NCBI GenBank assembly: GCA_009694365.1
Contig: SHVE01000012.1
Coordinates: 1-55,161, forward strand
Length of the DNA: 55,161 nucleotides
Origin: Thermoleophilia bacterium
GTDB taxonomy: Bacteria > Actinomycetota > Thermoleophilia > Miltoncostaeales > Miltoncostaeaceae
Direction: 5' to 3'
A model generated the notes under the pieces. The model made no database searches. It was not told where the DNA came from and was given only the letters and a program-made list of their open reading frames with translations. Made by a program: the position numbers and the translations under genes. Shown one piece after another: positions 1 through 7,813 of the stretch (its first letter is position 1; every line of letters begins with the position of its first letter).

Positions 1-668
1 GTGCGCCGACACAACCACAGCCTCGACGCGGGGGTCACCTTGGCGTGAGTGTGGAGATTTACCCGGTGCCGTCCTTTGGATTTCAGTCTCATCAACCCTC
101 ACCCGTCAGGATGGCACCGGGTGAATAACGTGCTGGCCCCTCACAGCTACGGAGCGGCCTCTCGTTGGGGCCAGTACGAACCCTCTCTTCCAACCCGAGG
201 GTTCGGTCACGGCGGTATGTCCCTCGCGTTTCGCGTCGGACTGAGTGGTTGCTCAGTCCCCCGTCGTCGAGGCGTCGGGGAATCCTCATCAACTCACTCA
301 TCCCGATCGGCACCGATCAGAGCGAGTCAGCCGCGCGCGCGCGGGACCCGATGGGCCCGCGGGCGCGCGGCACACTGGGCGACGGGATTCCCATTGAGGG
401 GGCAGTTCCGGACCTCCCGGGGTATCCCCGCGCCGCTTGTGGAGGCCCGGAAACGCGTGCGAAGTCGCCCCGGGGCCGTACGAGTACGCGTGGCCATCGG
501 GAGATCGATTGGTCTCGTCGTGCCGACGGCCCGGGGCGGGATACCGAGGTGATCGTCGTTGGCTCGGGGCACCACGCGATACTCGGTAAAGTGTTGGGGG
601 CCGACGTGGTGGCCGAGGTGCACCGGTACTCGGCATTCCCATCGCGATCGTGATCGAGCGGTCCTCCC
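1..668. other. gene-free region upstream of tRNA-Thr
   Basis: I see no convincing protein gene here. Open frames exist on both strands but are Arg/Pro/Gly-rich, overlap one another and match no family I recognise. Bases 1-48 read in frame from the left edge to a TGA at 46-48, so the last 15 codons of a gene entering from the left are possible but unproven. The stretch contains several stem-loops (58-259), a short GATCGG/CCGATC palindrome at 305-318 and a pure alternating CG run at about 332-343. Confidence 0.5.
58..259. other. run of four consecutive stem-loops, possible structured RNA
   Basis: Four inverted repeats follow each other almost without gaps. Arms 58-75 and 108-125 form 18 pairs (two G-U) around a 32-nt loop. 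Arms 129-140 and 167-178 form 12 pairs (one G-U). Arms 178-185 and 197-204 pair perfectly over 8 bp. Arms 238-245 (GGACTGAG) and 252-259 pair perfectly over 8 bp with a 6-nt loop. I looked for signatures of RNase P RNA, tmRNA, SRP RNA, and cobalamin, TPP, FMN and SAM riboswitches and found none. It may be an unrecognised structured RNA, a leader or trailer, or the remains of a repeat element. The strand is not determined. Confidence 0.4.
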
Positions 669-742
669 GCCGGAGTAGCTCAGATGGCCAGAGCAGCCGC
701 CTTGTAAGCGGCAGGTCGTGGGTTCGAATCCCGCCTCCGGCT
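669..742 (+). tRNA. tRNA-Thr (anticodon TGT)
   Basis: A full cloverleaf is visible. The acceptor arm GCCGGAG at 669-675 pairs with CTCCGGC at 735-741, with discriminator T at 742. The anticodon stem GCCGC/GCGGC encloses the loop CTTGTAA, giving anticodon TGT (reads ACA). The T-loop TTCGAATC is normal. CCA is not encoded. Confidence 0.97.
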
Positions 743-956
743 TAGATGGATGACGGGAGGTCCTGCCCTGTGGACGTGGCTGGTCAGAGGGGCGGCACGC
801 AGATGTTCCGCCGCCGCCCATTGTCGCGGTGAGTGCGCCCGCCACGTCGCCTCCCGGTGATCGGGCAGCGCCCGGCGATCCCGATCACCGGGGTGGTCCG
901 GGTGCTCACGACCTCCGACGGCGACCGGGATCCGGACCACCCCGCCGAAACGGTGT

Positions 957-1385
957 CTAGGAGTTGCCCTCGAGGATCGCGCGGAGTCCGGCGAGGGCGT
1001 CGGCTTGGCGGCCGGCCAGTCGCTCCTCCATGTCGATGGACGGATCGTCGTGTACCGCATGGGTGCACCACACCACGGTGCACCCATGCGCATGGGGGGA
1101 CACGGTGAACGACGCCTCGTGTTCGGCAAGGGGCAGGCCGCTGGTCACCGCGTATGAGTACGTCATGGCCACGTCGTCGCGGGAGAGCAGGTCCTCAGTG
1201 ATGACGGCGCCATCGGCGCGCTCAAGGGTGCGCGTGATGCCATCCACCCGGCAGGCGGTGTAGAGCGGATACCACGTCGTGACGCCGCAGGGGTCGCCGA
1301 CAATTGCCCAAGCGACCTCCGGGGATACCGCCACGTCGATCTCGGTCCTGATGTCCGCCCCCATGCCCGCCCCCGTCGTCGTCAC
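957..1385 (-). CDS. SRPBCC (START/polyketide cyclase-like) family protein
   Basis: This 142-aa protein has the SRPBCC/START-like pattern. An N-terminal strand (IRTEIDVAVSPEVAWAIVGD) leads into the small helix carrying a tryptophan-containing DPxGVTTWYP-type turn, then antiparallel strands and a long C-terminal helix (about 118-140). Such proteins bind hydrophobic ligands in a helix-grip fold, and the ligand cannot be predicted here. The first possible start is GTG at 1385. An ATG at 1364 (residue 8) is equally plausible because the strand that opens the fold begins only after it. It lies alone between tRNA-Thr and the MFS gene on the same strand, so it could be read through from the exporter gene, 139 bp upstream. 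Confidence 0.75.
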   Translation of the reverse strand: MTTTGAGMGADIRTEIDVAVSPEVAWAIVGDPCGVTTWYPLYTACRVDGITRTLERADGAVITEDLLSRDDVAMTYSYAVTSGLPLAEHEASFTVSPHAHGCTVVWCTHAVHDDPSIDMEERLAGRQADALAGLRAILEGNS

Positions 1386-1524
1386 CCGGATAATGGGTGA
1401 AGTCTACGTCCGGGTGCCCTGTGGGGCAGTGCGCGGTTGGGGGACTGCCACTCCGACCGGCGGTCCGTCCGTCCAACCCTCCCGCCGACCATCGGCATGG
1501 GGTGGGTACACCCCGCGCGGTTGG

Positions 1525-2757
1525 TTAGCGGGCGGTGATTGCGCGCCCGCGCAGGCGCCGATCGCGCACGCGGGCGAGTGCCGGGCGAGTGGCGAGGGCG
1601 GTGAGGCCGAGGGCCACGGCGATGAGGGCGTAGGCGCCACGGGAACCGACCCAGTCGGCGGCGAGGCCGCCGAGCACGGCTCCGGCGGCCAGCCCGGCCA
1701 TGACGAGGGTACGACCGGCCACGCCGGCGAGCGCCTGCATGGAGCGCGGCACCCGGCGGGCGCGGGCACCCATGAGGGTCGCGGCGCATACCGCGTTGGC
1801 CAGCATGAGCGGGGCGTAGGCCAGTGCGGTTCCGAGCACGCCCGGGACGATGGCCATCGCGATCGCCGGGACGACGTACGCGGCGCAGGCGAGCAGGATC
1901 ATGGTCTCATCCGCGTGGCGACGGTCAAGGCGGGTAATGATGGGCGTGGCCAACATCATGCAGGCGACGCCACTGCCCAGCACTGCGGCGAGCGCGGTAC
2001 CGGTGAGGTTGAGGTCGGTGCGGAAATGCGGCACGGCGAGGCTAATTGCGGCGCCCGAGGCGAGACTCCAGGCGACCGCGGTCATGGTGAGCACGCGGAG
2101 GTCGCGCGAGAGGAAGAGGAACCCGAGGCCTCGCCGCACGGTGGGGCGCGGACCCGTCGCATCGCGCACATCCAGGGCCTTCGAGGCGGTCATCGCAGCG
2201 ATACCCGCGATGGCCAGCGATCCGGCGACGAGTGCCATGGCGACCCCCGCTCCCAGGACCAGAGCGAGTCCGGCAATCGCCGGGCCGCCGAAGTAGCCGA
2301 GGTTGAACGCCTGCGCGAGCATGGCCTGCGCGGGCATTATCTCGTCGCGGTCGGTCACAGTGGCAAGCGCGCCGAACATGGCGGCGTCCACGAATACGCG
2401 GACGGCACCGATCAGGAATGCGGCCAGATAGAGGAGTGCGATTCCCGCAATGCTCGACTCGGTCAGGAGCGCGATTCCCACGGCGATGATCGTTCCGATA
2501 ACAAGTGCGGACACGAGGAGGGGTCGCCGGGCCATGCGGTCTCCGGCGAGCCCGGCGGGGCCGGCGAGCAGCAGGAACGGCACGAAGGTGATCGCAAACC
2601 CGATGGCGGCCTGTGACGCCGACCCACCGTGTTCGAGAACGAGCCACGGAATGATGATCGTGAGCATTCCCTGCGCCAGAGCGTGGGCAGCCTGGACCAC
2701 GAGCAGGGCGCGGCCATCGCGGGAGCGGAGAAGCGGATTTCGGGCGGTCACCGGCAT
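1525..2757 (-). CDS. major facilitator superfamily exporter (MFS_3-like)
   Basis: This 410-aa integral membrane protein has about 12 hydrophobic segments. The MFS motif A between TM2 and TM3 is visible as GDRMARRP (residues 72-79). A second, weaker cytoplasmic loop near residues 210-225 separates the two six-helix halves. The overall pattern, with short loops and a QAAHALAQGML first helix, resembles the MFS_3/enterobactin-exporter-like drug and metabolite efflux group. The substrate is unknown. The ATG start follows a good promoter with only 8 nt between the -10 box and the start codon and no Shine-Dalgarno sequence, so the mRNA is probably leaderless. The C-terminus is Arg-rich and cytoplasmic. 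No partner gene overlaps it. Confidence 0.85.
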   Translation of the reverse strand: MPVTARNPLLRSRDGRALLVVQAAHALAQGMLTIIIPWLVLEHGGSASQAAIGFAITFVPFLLLAGPAGLAGDRMARRPLLVSALVIGTIIAVGIALLTESSIAGIALLYLAAFLIGAVRVFVDAAMFGALATVTDRDEIMPAQAMLAQAFNLGYFGGPAIAGLALVLGAGVAMALVAGSLAIAGIAAMTASKALDVRDATGPRPTVRRGLGFLFLSRDLRVLTMTAVAWSLASGAAISLAVPHFRTDLNLTGTALAAVLGSGVACMMLATPIITRLDRRHADETMILLACAAYVVPAIAMAIVPGVLGTALAYAPLMLANAVCAATLMGARARRVPRSMQALAGVAGRTLVMAGLAAGAVLGGLAADWVGSRGAYALIAVALGLTALATRPALARVRDRRLRGRAITAR

Positions 2758-2765
2758 GCACGACG

Positions 2766-2794
2766 ACCCTAAAGCGATTCGCCGCCTCCGTCAA
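2766..2794 (-). promoter_or_regulatory. sigma70-type promoter of the MFS gene
   Basis: On the minus strand, -35 TTGACG (2789-2794) and -10 TAGGGT (2766-2771) are separated by 17 bp. The -10 box ends 8 nt before the ATG at 2757, which places the expected transcription start at or next to the start codon. Confidence 0.7.
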
Positions 2795-2884
2795 TATGAG
2801 ACGTGACGCACAAAGTCTTGTGTTGGCCAGTGTGCGGGAGGTGGTCATTCGCACCTCGGATCATCACTGTCAGTGGGCATCCGT

Positions 2885-2908
2885 ACTTAGTGCGGTGGGG
2901 CACTAAGT
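2885..2908. repeat. perfect 9-bp inverted repeat, possible operator or terminator
   Basis: ACTTAGTGC (2885-2893) and GCACTAAGT (2900-2908) flank GGTGGG. The repeat lies 127 bp upstream of the MFS start and 44 bp downstream of the permease stop (both minus strand). It could be a regulator site for the exporter or a weak terminator for the permease gene. It has no T-run on the minus side. Confidence 0.5.
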
Positions 2909-2951
2909 GTCATAAAGACTGTTACAAACGATTGTGAAATGACTGTGAGAT

Positions 2952-4913
2952 TTACGCGTCCGGCGGGTTACGACGGGCGCGGTCGGACACTCCGAGGGCA
3001 CTCGTTGCGGCCGCCGGCAGGGTCGTGCGTGACGTTCCACGGGTTATGCCGCGGTCGCTGGAGATGACGACGCGGCAGTCGGCGTGCTTCACCACGTAGT
3101 CCACCGTCCGGCCGAAGATGTGCTCACCCAGCCGGCGTTTGCGGGCCACGCCCATCATCACGACCTCCGCTCCCACCGCTGTCGCCTCCTCCACGATGGT
3201 CCGCCCGGCCTGACGCCCACGCACCACGCGCGTGGTGACCGTGGCGCCGTACTCCTCGGCGATTGCTTTCGCGTGTGCGAGCAGCAACTCGGCCGCGCGG
3301 TCCTCCCGGGGCATCGGTGCGTCGAGCGGGAGATCCATGGGCACCTCAACGACCGTGATGGCCTGGATGCGCACGTCTTGGTCGGCGGCCAACTTGCCCG
3401 CCGTCGCGATCATCTCCTCCGACGACTCGGTGGCGACCACCGGCACGAGGATGTTGGTGTACGCGATATCGACCTCGACCGTGAGCGACTCGCGTTCGAG
3501 AGTGACGGTCTCGCGCCACGGCACGCCGATGTGCCGTCGGTAGAGGATGTACATGGTGAGGCCTACGGCCATCCAGACGATGCCCACCCAACGGGCGTCC
3601 GGACGCAGCACCAGCACGGCGACGAACGCTCCCCCGGTGCCGATCAGACCGAAGATCGCGAACAGCGGGATGCTGCGTCCGCGGAATGGGATGTTCGGAC
3701 GGCCCACGTACGGTCGTCGGGTCTCCGGTTGCTTCCATCTCAACCAAATGATGGCGATGTGCGCAACGCTGAACGAGAGCATCGCGGCGAAGGCGTAGAG
3801 GTTGGAGAGGAAGTCCGCCTTGCCCGGGATCATCACGACCGCCGCGATCGCACAGAAGATGACGATCGCCGTCGCGGGTGTGTTGAATCGCGGATGGAGC
3901 CGCTGCATGGCACGCGGCAACTGGCGATGCATCCCCATCGAGTAAGTGAGGCGGGACACCCCGATGACCCCGGCGTTGGTGGCGATGATCAGGATCGTGG
4001 CCGCCAAGATCCCCACGAACCCGCGTAACAGTTCGAGCGGCGCTCCGGAGATCCCGAACTGATCCACGATTCCGAGGATCGGATCCCCGGCGTAGGTTGT
4101 GCCGAGTTCGGTCTGGTACGAGCCGTCGGGCATGAGCTTCACCGGCAGGGCCGAGAGCGCCACCGCTGGGATGAGCGCGTACATGACCAGCACCGTGAGG
4201 ACGGTGGCGCGGATCGACGCGGGGATCGTCTCCTCCGGCACCTTCGCTTCCTCGGCCATGTTCGACACGGTCTCGATGCCGGTGTAGGCGATCATCGCGA
4301 GCGTGACTCCGATGATCACGTTGCTCCACGTTGGCGCGATGCCCCACACGATGTTGTCCCACAGGGTGGTGGGGGAGAACAAGACGAAGAAGCCGACGAT
4401 TACGAGCAGGATCTGGGTGCCGAGATCGAGCAGTGCGAGGCCGATGTTGAGCTTCGCGGCTTCCTTGATACCCACCGTGTTGAGCACTGCGATCAACGCC
4501 ACCACGCCGATGCCGACGATGATGTCCCAAGGGTTCTCCCGGAGCGGGGGCCAGAACACACCGAGGTAGTGCGGCACGAAGAACGCCGAGATGGCAATCG
4601 TGATGATGTAGTTGAGCATTTGCGCCCAGGCGGCCCCGAAGGCGGTGCCCTCGTTGAAGGCCCGGCGTGCGAACGACGACGATCCACCCGCTTCGGGGAA
4701 GGCCGCCGTCCCCTCGGTGTAGGTGATCGCGGTGGCGGCGAAGATGAGGCCCGCGATGATGAAGACGAGAGGTGTGAGGCCGAGGGCGTACGCCGCCACC
4801 AAGCCCAGCGCGTAGTAGATAGACGATCCGATGTTGCCGTAGGCGGTCGCCCACAGGCCGGGAACACCGACGACGCGTGCAAGGCGTTCCTGTCGCCGAC
4901 GACGGATCGCCAC
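2952..4913 (-). CDS. APC-family amino acid permease with C-terminal UspA domain
   Basis: This 653-aa protein has two parts. Residues about 15-460 form an amino acid-polyamine-organocation permease with roughly 12 membrane segments. TM1 carries the ligand-binding glycine motif (GNIGSSIYYALG), and TM6 has the unwound helix sequence IAYTGIETVSNMAEE. Residues about 480-625 form a universal stress protein domain starting ANILVPVV-like (here TNILVPVVATES) and ending with the nucleotide-loop pattern GVARKRRLGEHIFGRT. Fusions of this type are known in actinobacteria and are thought to link transport to a nucleotide or stress signal. The substrate is unknown. GTG start at 4913 is fixed by a GGAGGT ribosome site 6 nt upstream. 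It is divergent from the VOC gene. Confidence 0.88.
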   Translation of the reverse strand: MAIRRRRQERLARVVGVPGLWATAYGNIGSSIYYALGLVAAYALGLTPLVFIIAGLIFAATAITYTEGTAAFPEAGGSSSFARRAFNEGTAFGAAWAQMLNYIITIAISAFFVPHYLGVFWPPLRENPWDIIVGIGVVALIAVLNTVGIKEAAKLNIGLALLDLGTQILLVIVGFFVLFSPTTLWDNIVWGIAPTWSNVIIGVTLAMIAYTGIETVSNMAEEAKVPEETIPASIRATVLTVLVMYALIPAVALSALPVKLMPDGSYQTELGTTYAGDPILGIVDQFGISGAPLELLRGFVGILAATILIIATNAGVIGVSRLTYSMGMHRQLPRAMQRLHPRFNTPATAIVIFCAIAAVVMIPGKADFLSNLYAFAAMLSFSVAHIAIIWLRWKQPETRRPYVGRPNIPFRGRSIPLFAIFGLIGTGGAFVAVLVLRPDARWVGIVWMAVGLTMYILYRRHIGVPWRETVTLERESLTVEVDIAYTNILVPVVATESSEEMIATAGKLAADQDVRIQAITVVEVPMDLPLDAPMPREDRAAELLLAHAKAIAEEYGATVTTRVVRGRQAGRTIVEEATAVGAEVVMMGVARKRRLGEHIFGRTVDYVVKHADCRVVISSDRGITRGTSRTTLPAAATSALGVSDRARRNPPDA

Positions 4914-4995
4914 GGCCTACCTCCGCCGTCCGGTACGGGTGCCGGGGCTGGCGCTGACAGGGGATCGCCTCATCGGCGCGGGATCGTACTCCCGC

Positions 4996-5010
4996 CGCGA
5001 TAGCATCGCG
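4996..5010. repeat. short palindrome in the permease/VOC divergent promoter region
   Basis: CGCGAT-AGC-ATCGCG is a perfect 6-bp inverted repeat lying between two divergent start codons (4913 and 5057). Position and symmetry fit a repressor site, but no regulator gene is adjacent. Confidence 0.35.
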
Positions 5011-5056
5011 ACGACCTCGCCCCACCGGTGGGCGGCCGACCGGGAATGGGTGAATC

Positions 5057-5407
5057 GTGGGCGTGATCTCTGGCGTGGATGTCGTCTTCTATGGGGTGTG
5101 CAACATGGACCGCGCCGTGGCGTTCTACTGCGATGTGCTCGGCCTCGAGCTCGCTCAGCGCTTCGGTAAAGACTGGGCCCAGTTCACGGTGGGTCAGACC
5201 GATCTGGGGCTGCACGGCGAACTGGCGACAGCGCCGCACCAAGGAGGCGCAACGGTCACGTTCCGCACGGACGACGTGAACGCACTCGAGGCCGTGCTCA
5301 AGGCGGCTGGCGCACCCACGTCCGCAATCGAGGATATGGGCGGCGCGCTGTCGCTCGAGTTCAACGACCCTGACGGCAACAAGCTCGTGGCGGTACAACT
5401 CCCCTAG
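5057..5407 (+). CDS. VOC (glyoxalase/bleomycin resistance) superfamily protein
   Basis: This 116-aa single-domain protein has the two beta-alpha-beta-beta-beta modules of the vicinal oxygen chelate fold. The first is VVFYGVCNMDRAVAFYCDVL; the second contains TFRTDDVNALEAVLKAAG and the typical ending SLEFNDPDGNKLVAVQLP. The likely metal-side Glu is in the last strand (SLEFNDPDGN). Members include glyoxalase I, dioxygenases and resistance proteins, and nothing here fixes the substrate. GTG start at 5057 is the first of three possible GTGs. No Shine-Dalgarno is obvious. Its stop codon overlaps the stop of the convergent gene by 4 bp. Confidence 0.85.
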   Translation: MGVISGVDVVFYGVCNMDRAVAFYCDVLGLELAQRFGKDWAQFTVGQTDLGLHGELATAPHQGGATVTFRTDDVNALEAVLKAAGAPTSAIEDMGGALSLEFNDPDGNKLVAVQLP

Positions 5408-5781
5408 GCCGTGCGGCGGCGGGCGAGGGCCTCGGAGAATCCGTGGCGGTCGTCCACTGCGACAACGACGCGTTGCGTGTTCCACGGGGCCGGTGTGTGC
5501 ACCGTGACCGGTCGATCGAGTTCGATCAGCACGGCCGCGCCCGGCGTGGGAACGAACGCCACGAGGCCCTTGCCGATGCGCACGCCCACTCCGCCATACC
5601 ACGGCCAGCGATAGGGCGAGATGCGGGTGATGCGGGCGATGGGGATTTCCGCATGGCCCACCCATCCCATGCGGATGGCCACCATCTCGTCGGAGATCTC
5701 GGCCGTGAACGGGCCCCGTCGCGTCATCATGAGCGCGCGCGACCACAGGGCGGTGCGAAGGGCGAACGATTGGGACTCCAT
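5404..5781 (-). CDS. conserved hypothetical protein, PH-like beta protein
   Basis: I do not recognise this 125-aa protein with certainty. It is predicted as mostly beta strands: a segment EISDEMVAIRMGWVGHAEIP, a basic-aromatic hairpin RISPYRWPWYGGVGVRIGKG, then VLIELDRPVTVHT and a C-terminal helix. This resembles small bacterial pleckstrin-homology-like domains that sense membranes or act as toxin-immunity-like proteins. ATG 5781 is chosen because upstream residues are low-complexity Arg/Ser/Pro and overlap the next gene. It follows the propeller gene on the same strand by 43 bp, so they may be co-transcribed. Confidence 0.6.
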   Translation of the reverse strand: MESQSFALRTALWSRALMMTRRGPFTAEISDEMVAIRMGWVGHAEIPIARITRISPYRWPWYGGVGVRIGKGLVAFVPTPGAAVLIELDRPVTVHTPAPWNTQRVVVAVDDRHGFSEALARRRTA

Positions 5782-5824
5782 GGTCACAGTGTCCTGGGAT
5801 GTGCCCGGCGGTGCCCGCTGGGCG

Positions 5825-7714
5825 TCAGTTGATGACGAGCGTGCGTGACGAGGTGCCGAGGCCGAGGGCCGACGACATGAGCACGCGTACCTGGTACGTC
5901 CCGGGCCGGACGGTTGCGGGCACCCGGACACGGGCGGTGCTTTGTCCCACTCTGACTCTGCCCGTCGTGCTCGCGAGTATGCGGAAGGCGGCGACCCGGG
6001 TGGCCCCCGGCACCCGGAGGCGCAACTCCACGCGCCAGGTGGCGGGCACCGGGAGGCGGAACCACGCCTGCACCCAAGGGCGTAGAGAGACCACGCGGAG
6101 CCCCGTCGGCCTGGGTACCGCGCCCGGGGTGACGCGGGCCACCGCGGATCCGCTGATGGTCACTGAGGTTCGCCCCCGTACCCCCGCTCCGCTGCGTGCC
6201 TCCACCACCAGCGTCCGCGTACCGGTGCCGGTCGTCATGGTGACGGCATACGCGCCGTCGTCGGCGACCCGCGCCGTGTATCCGGCCACCATGAGGGTGG
6301 CGATGCCCGCGTCGTCGGTGACCCGCCCGCTGATGGTCACCGTGGGACCCGAATAGGTGACGAGCGCCGTCACCTGAGGCGTCGTCGGCGAGAGGGCACC
6401 CATATCGCCGGAGTAGACGTCGGCGCGGGAGTTGGTGTCGCCCAGTACCGGGGACTGCGATCCCGTTCCGTTGTCCACGTACGTGAAGGACACGATGCCC
6501 CCGGTGGCGCTGATGGCGGGTCGCCCGCTCGGCTCACTGGCCGATGTGCCATTGGGGCGGTGGGATACCAGCGTGAGGACGCCGGAGGAGAGCGTGCGCA
6601 CGTACACGTCATGTACCCCGGACCCGTTGGTGTCCACCAGAGGGTCGGGTGCGTCAACGGTGGAGAACGCGACGCGCCCGCGATTGGCGCTGAGCGCCGG
6701 CCGCCCGGTGATGGCCGCTCCGGAGACCCGCTGGGTCGTGTGCGTGCGCAGGTCCCGCACGTAGGCGTCGGTCGTTCCGTCGACGTCGGTGATCACCAGC
6801 GCCGCCGACGACGCGAACGCGACCATCGATCCGTCGCCCGAGAGCGACGGCAGCGAGGCGGCCCCATCGGTCCCCCCGGTCGGCACGCTGGCCACGGTGA
6901 CGGTGCGATCGGCCGGGCGCGCCACATACACGTCGGGGGCTGAGTCGGTGTCGTCGCTCGTGAGGACGGACGCCGCCGCCGTGCCCTCGAACGCCACCGC
7001 CCGCCCGTCGGCGCTGATGGACGGGCGCCGGGTGTCCTCGGGTGACTGCTCCCCGGTGGACGACCGCGACACGAGCGTGATCGTTCCGGTGAGGAGGTCG
7101 GCGAGGTACACGTCGTATGCGGTGGTCGAATCGGATGTCGTGAGCGCGCCTGCGCCGGACGTGAAGGCCACGCGCATGCCGTCGGCCGAGATGGATGGCT
7201 CGCCTCGCACGCCCGCGTCAGGCTGAAGCCCCGCTGAGCCACGCGAGACCACGACGACGCGTCCGGTGCGGGTGTCCTTGCGGAACACGTCGCGCGCCGC
7301 ACCGTTGGTATCGCCGGGCACGAGGTTGCTCGCGACCGACGCGAATGTGACGTAGCGCCCGTCGAGCGACACGCCGTAGGGAACGCCGGATGCCCCGGTG
7401 GTGTCCTCGTCCACGTCGTCGGCCGCGGGTTGACCCGTCGCGTTCGACGACACCAGAGTGATTCGGCCCGATGTGAGGTCACGCATGAACAGTTGGCGGC
7501 GGCCACCGGTGGCAACGCCGGTGAGCGGCCACGGGGACGTAAAGACCAGGTGGGTGCCGTCGGGCGAGATAGCGCCCCCCTCCGCAGCGGCACCGGCTTG
7601 CAGTCCGGCGTAGGTCAGGGTCTGGCGCACCGTGTCGCCCGCCGCACCAATGGCGAATGGCACGGCGACGACGATGACCACCGCAGCGATGGCGATTCGG
7701 GGTGGTCGCAGCAT
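5825..7714 (-). CDS. secreted TolB/WD40-like (PD40) beta-propeller protein with Ig-like domain
   Basis: This 629-aa exported protein begins with a signal peptide (basic start, then a hydrophobic run ending near residue 24). Residues about 45-420 contain seven or more PD40-type repeats, each with an S-x-DG-x-x-V-x-F-x-S signature such as SPDGTHLVFTS, SADGMRVAFTS and SGDGSMVAFAS. These form a beta-propeller like TolB or DPP4-type lids. Residues about 440-510 look like a bacterial Ig-like domain, followed by a further beta-rich C-terminal domain to the end. No catalytic triad is visible. A role in cell-surface or extracellular binding is inferred. ATG 7714 is preferred because the signal peptide starts there and a TAGCCT box lies 8 nt upstream. 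It is divergent from the amidase gene. Confidence 0.75.
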   Translation of the reverse strand: MLRPPRIAIAAVVIVVAVPFAIGAAGDTVRQTLTYAGLQAGAAAEGGAISPDGTHLVFTSPWPLTGVATGGRRQLFMRDLTSGRITLVSSNATGQPAADDVDEDTTGASGVPYGVSLDGRYVTFASVASNLVPGDTNGAARDVFRKDTRTGRVVVVSRGSAGLQPDAGVRGEPSISADGMRVAFTSGAGALTTSDSTTAYDVYLADLLTGTITLVSRSSTGEQSPEDTRRPSISADGRAVAFEGTAAASVLTSDDTDSAPDVYVARPADRTVTVASVPTGGTDGAASLPSLSGDGSMVAFASSAALVITDVDGTTDAYVRDLRTHTTQRVSGAAITGRPALSANRGRVAFSTVDAPDPLVDTNGSGVHDVYVRTLSSGVLTLVSHRPNGTSASEPSGRPAISATGGIVSFTYVDNGTGSQSPVLGDTNSRADVYSGDMGALSPTTPQVTALVTYSGPTVTISGRVTDDAGIATLMVAGYTARVADDGAYAVTMTTGTGTRTLVVEARSGAGVRGRTSVTISGSAVARVTPGAVPRPTGLRVVSLRPWVQAWFRLPVPATWRVELRLRVPGATRVAAFRILASTTGRVRVGQSTARVRVPATVRPGTYQVRVLMSSALGLGTSSRTLVIN

Positions 7715-7722
7715 GGGGAATG

Positions 7723-7728
7723 AGGCTA
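7723..7728 (-). promoter_or_regulatory. -10 box for leaderless propeller gene
   Basis: TAGCCT on the minus strand ends 8 nt before ATG 7714. There is no Shine-Dalgarno sequence and no clear -35 box. Confidence 0.45.
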
Positions 7729-7813
7729 GTGGCCCAGCCGGGCGCGCCCGGTTGCCCGGTTGGGCTGGCACCTGGCCTGCCCAATCGTCCGGGCGAGCGG
7801 CTTAGATGCTCGC

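Noticed and set aside
58-259. Structured region considered as RNase P RNA, tmRNA, SRP RNA or a riboswitch
   Set aside because: The conserved core sequences of these RNAs were not found, so no name is assigned.
332-343. Alternating CG run as a functional Z-DNA element
   Set aside because: Short alternating CG runs are expected in a genome this GC-rich, and nothing else supports a role.
1279-2616. 445-aa plus-strand frame, Gly/Glu-rich
   Set aside because: Antisense to the MFS exporter; low-complexity composition reflects codon bias.
3346-5025. 559-aa open frame on the minus strand
   Set aside because: It overlaps the permease in another frame on the same strand. The His/Arg-rich sequence has no membrane segments or motifs.
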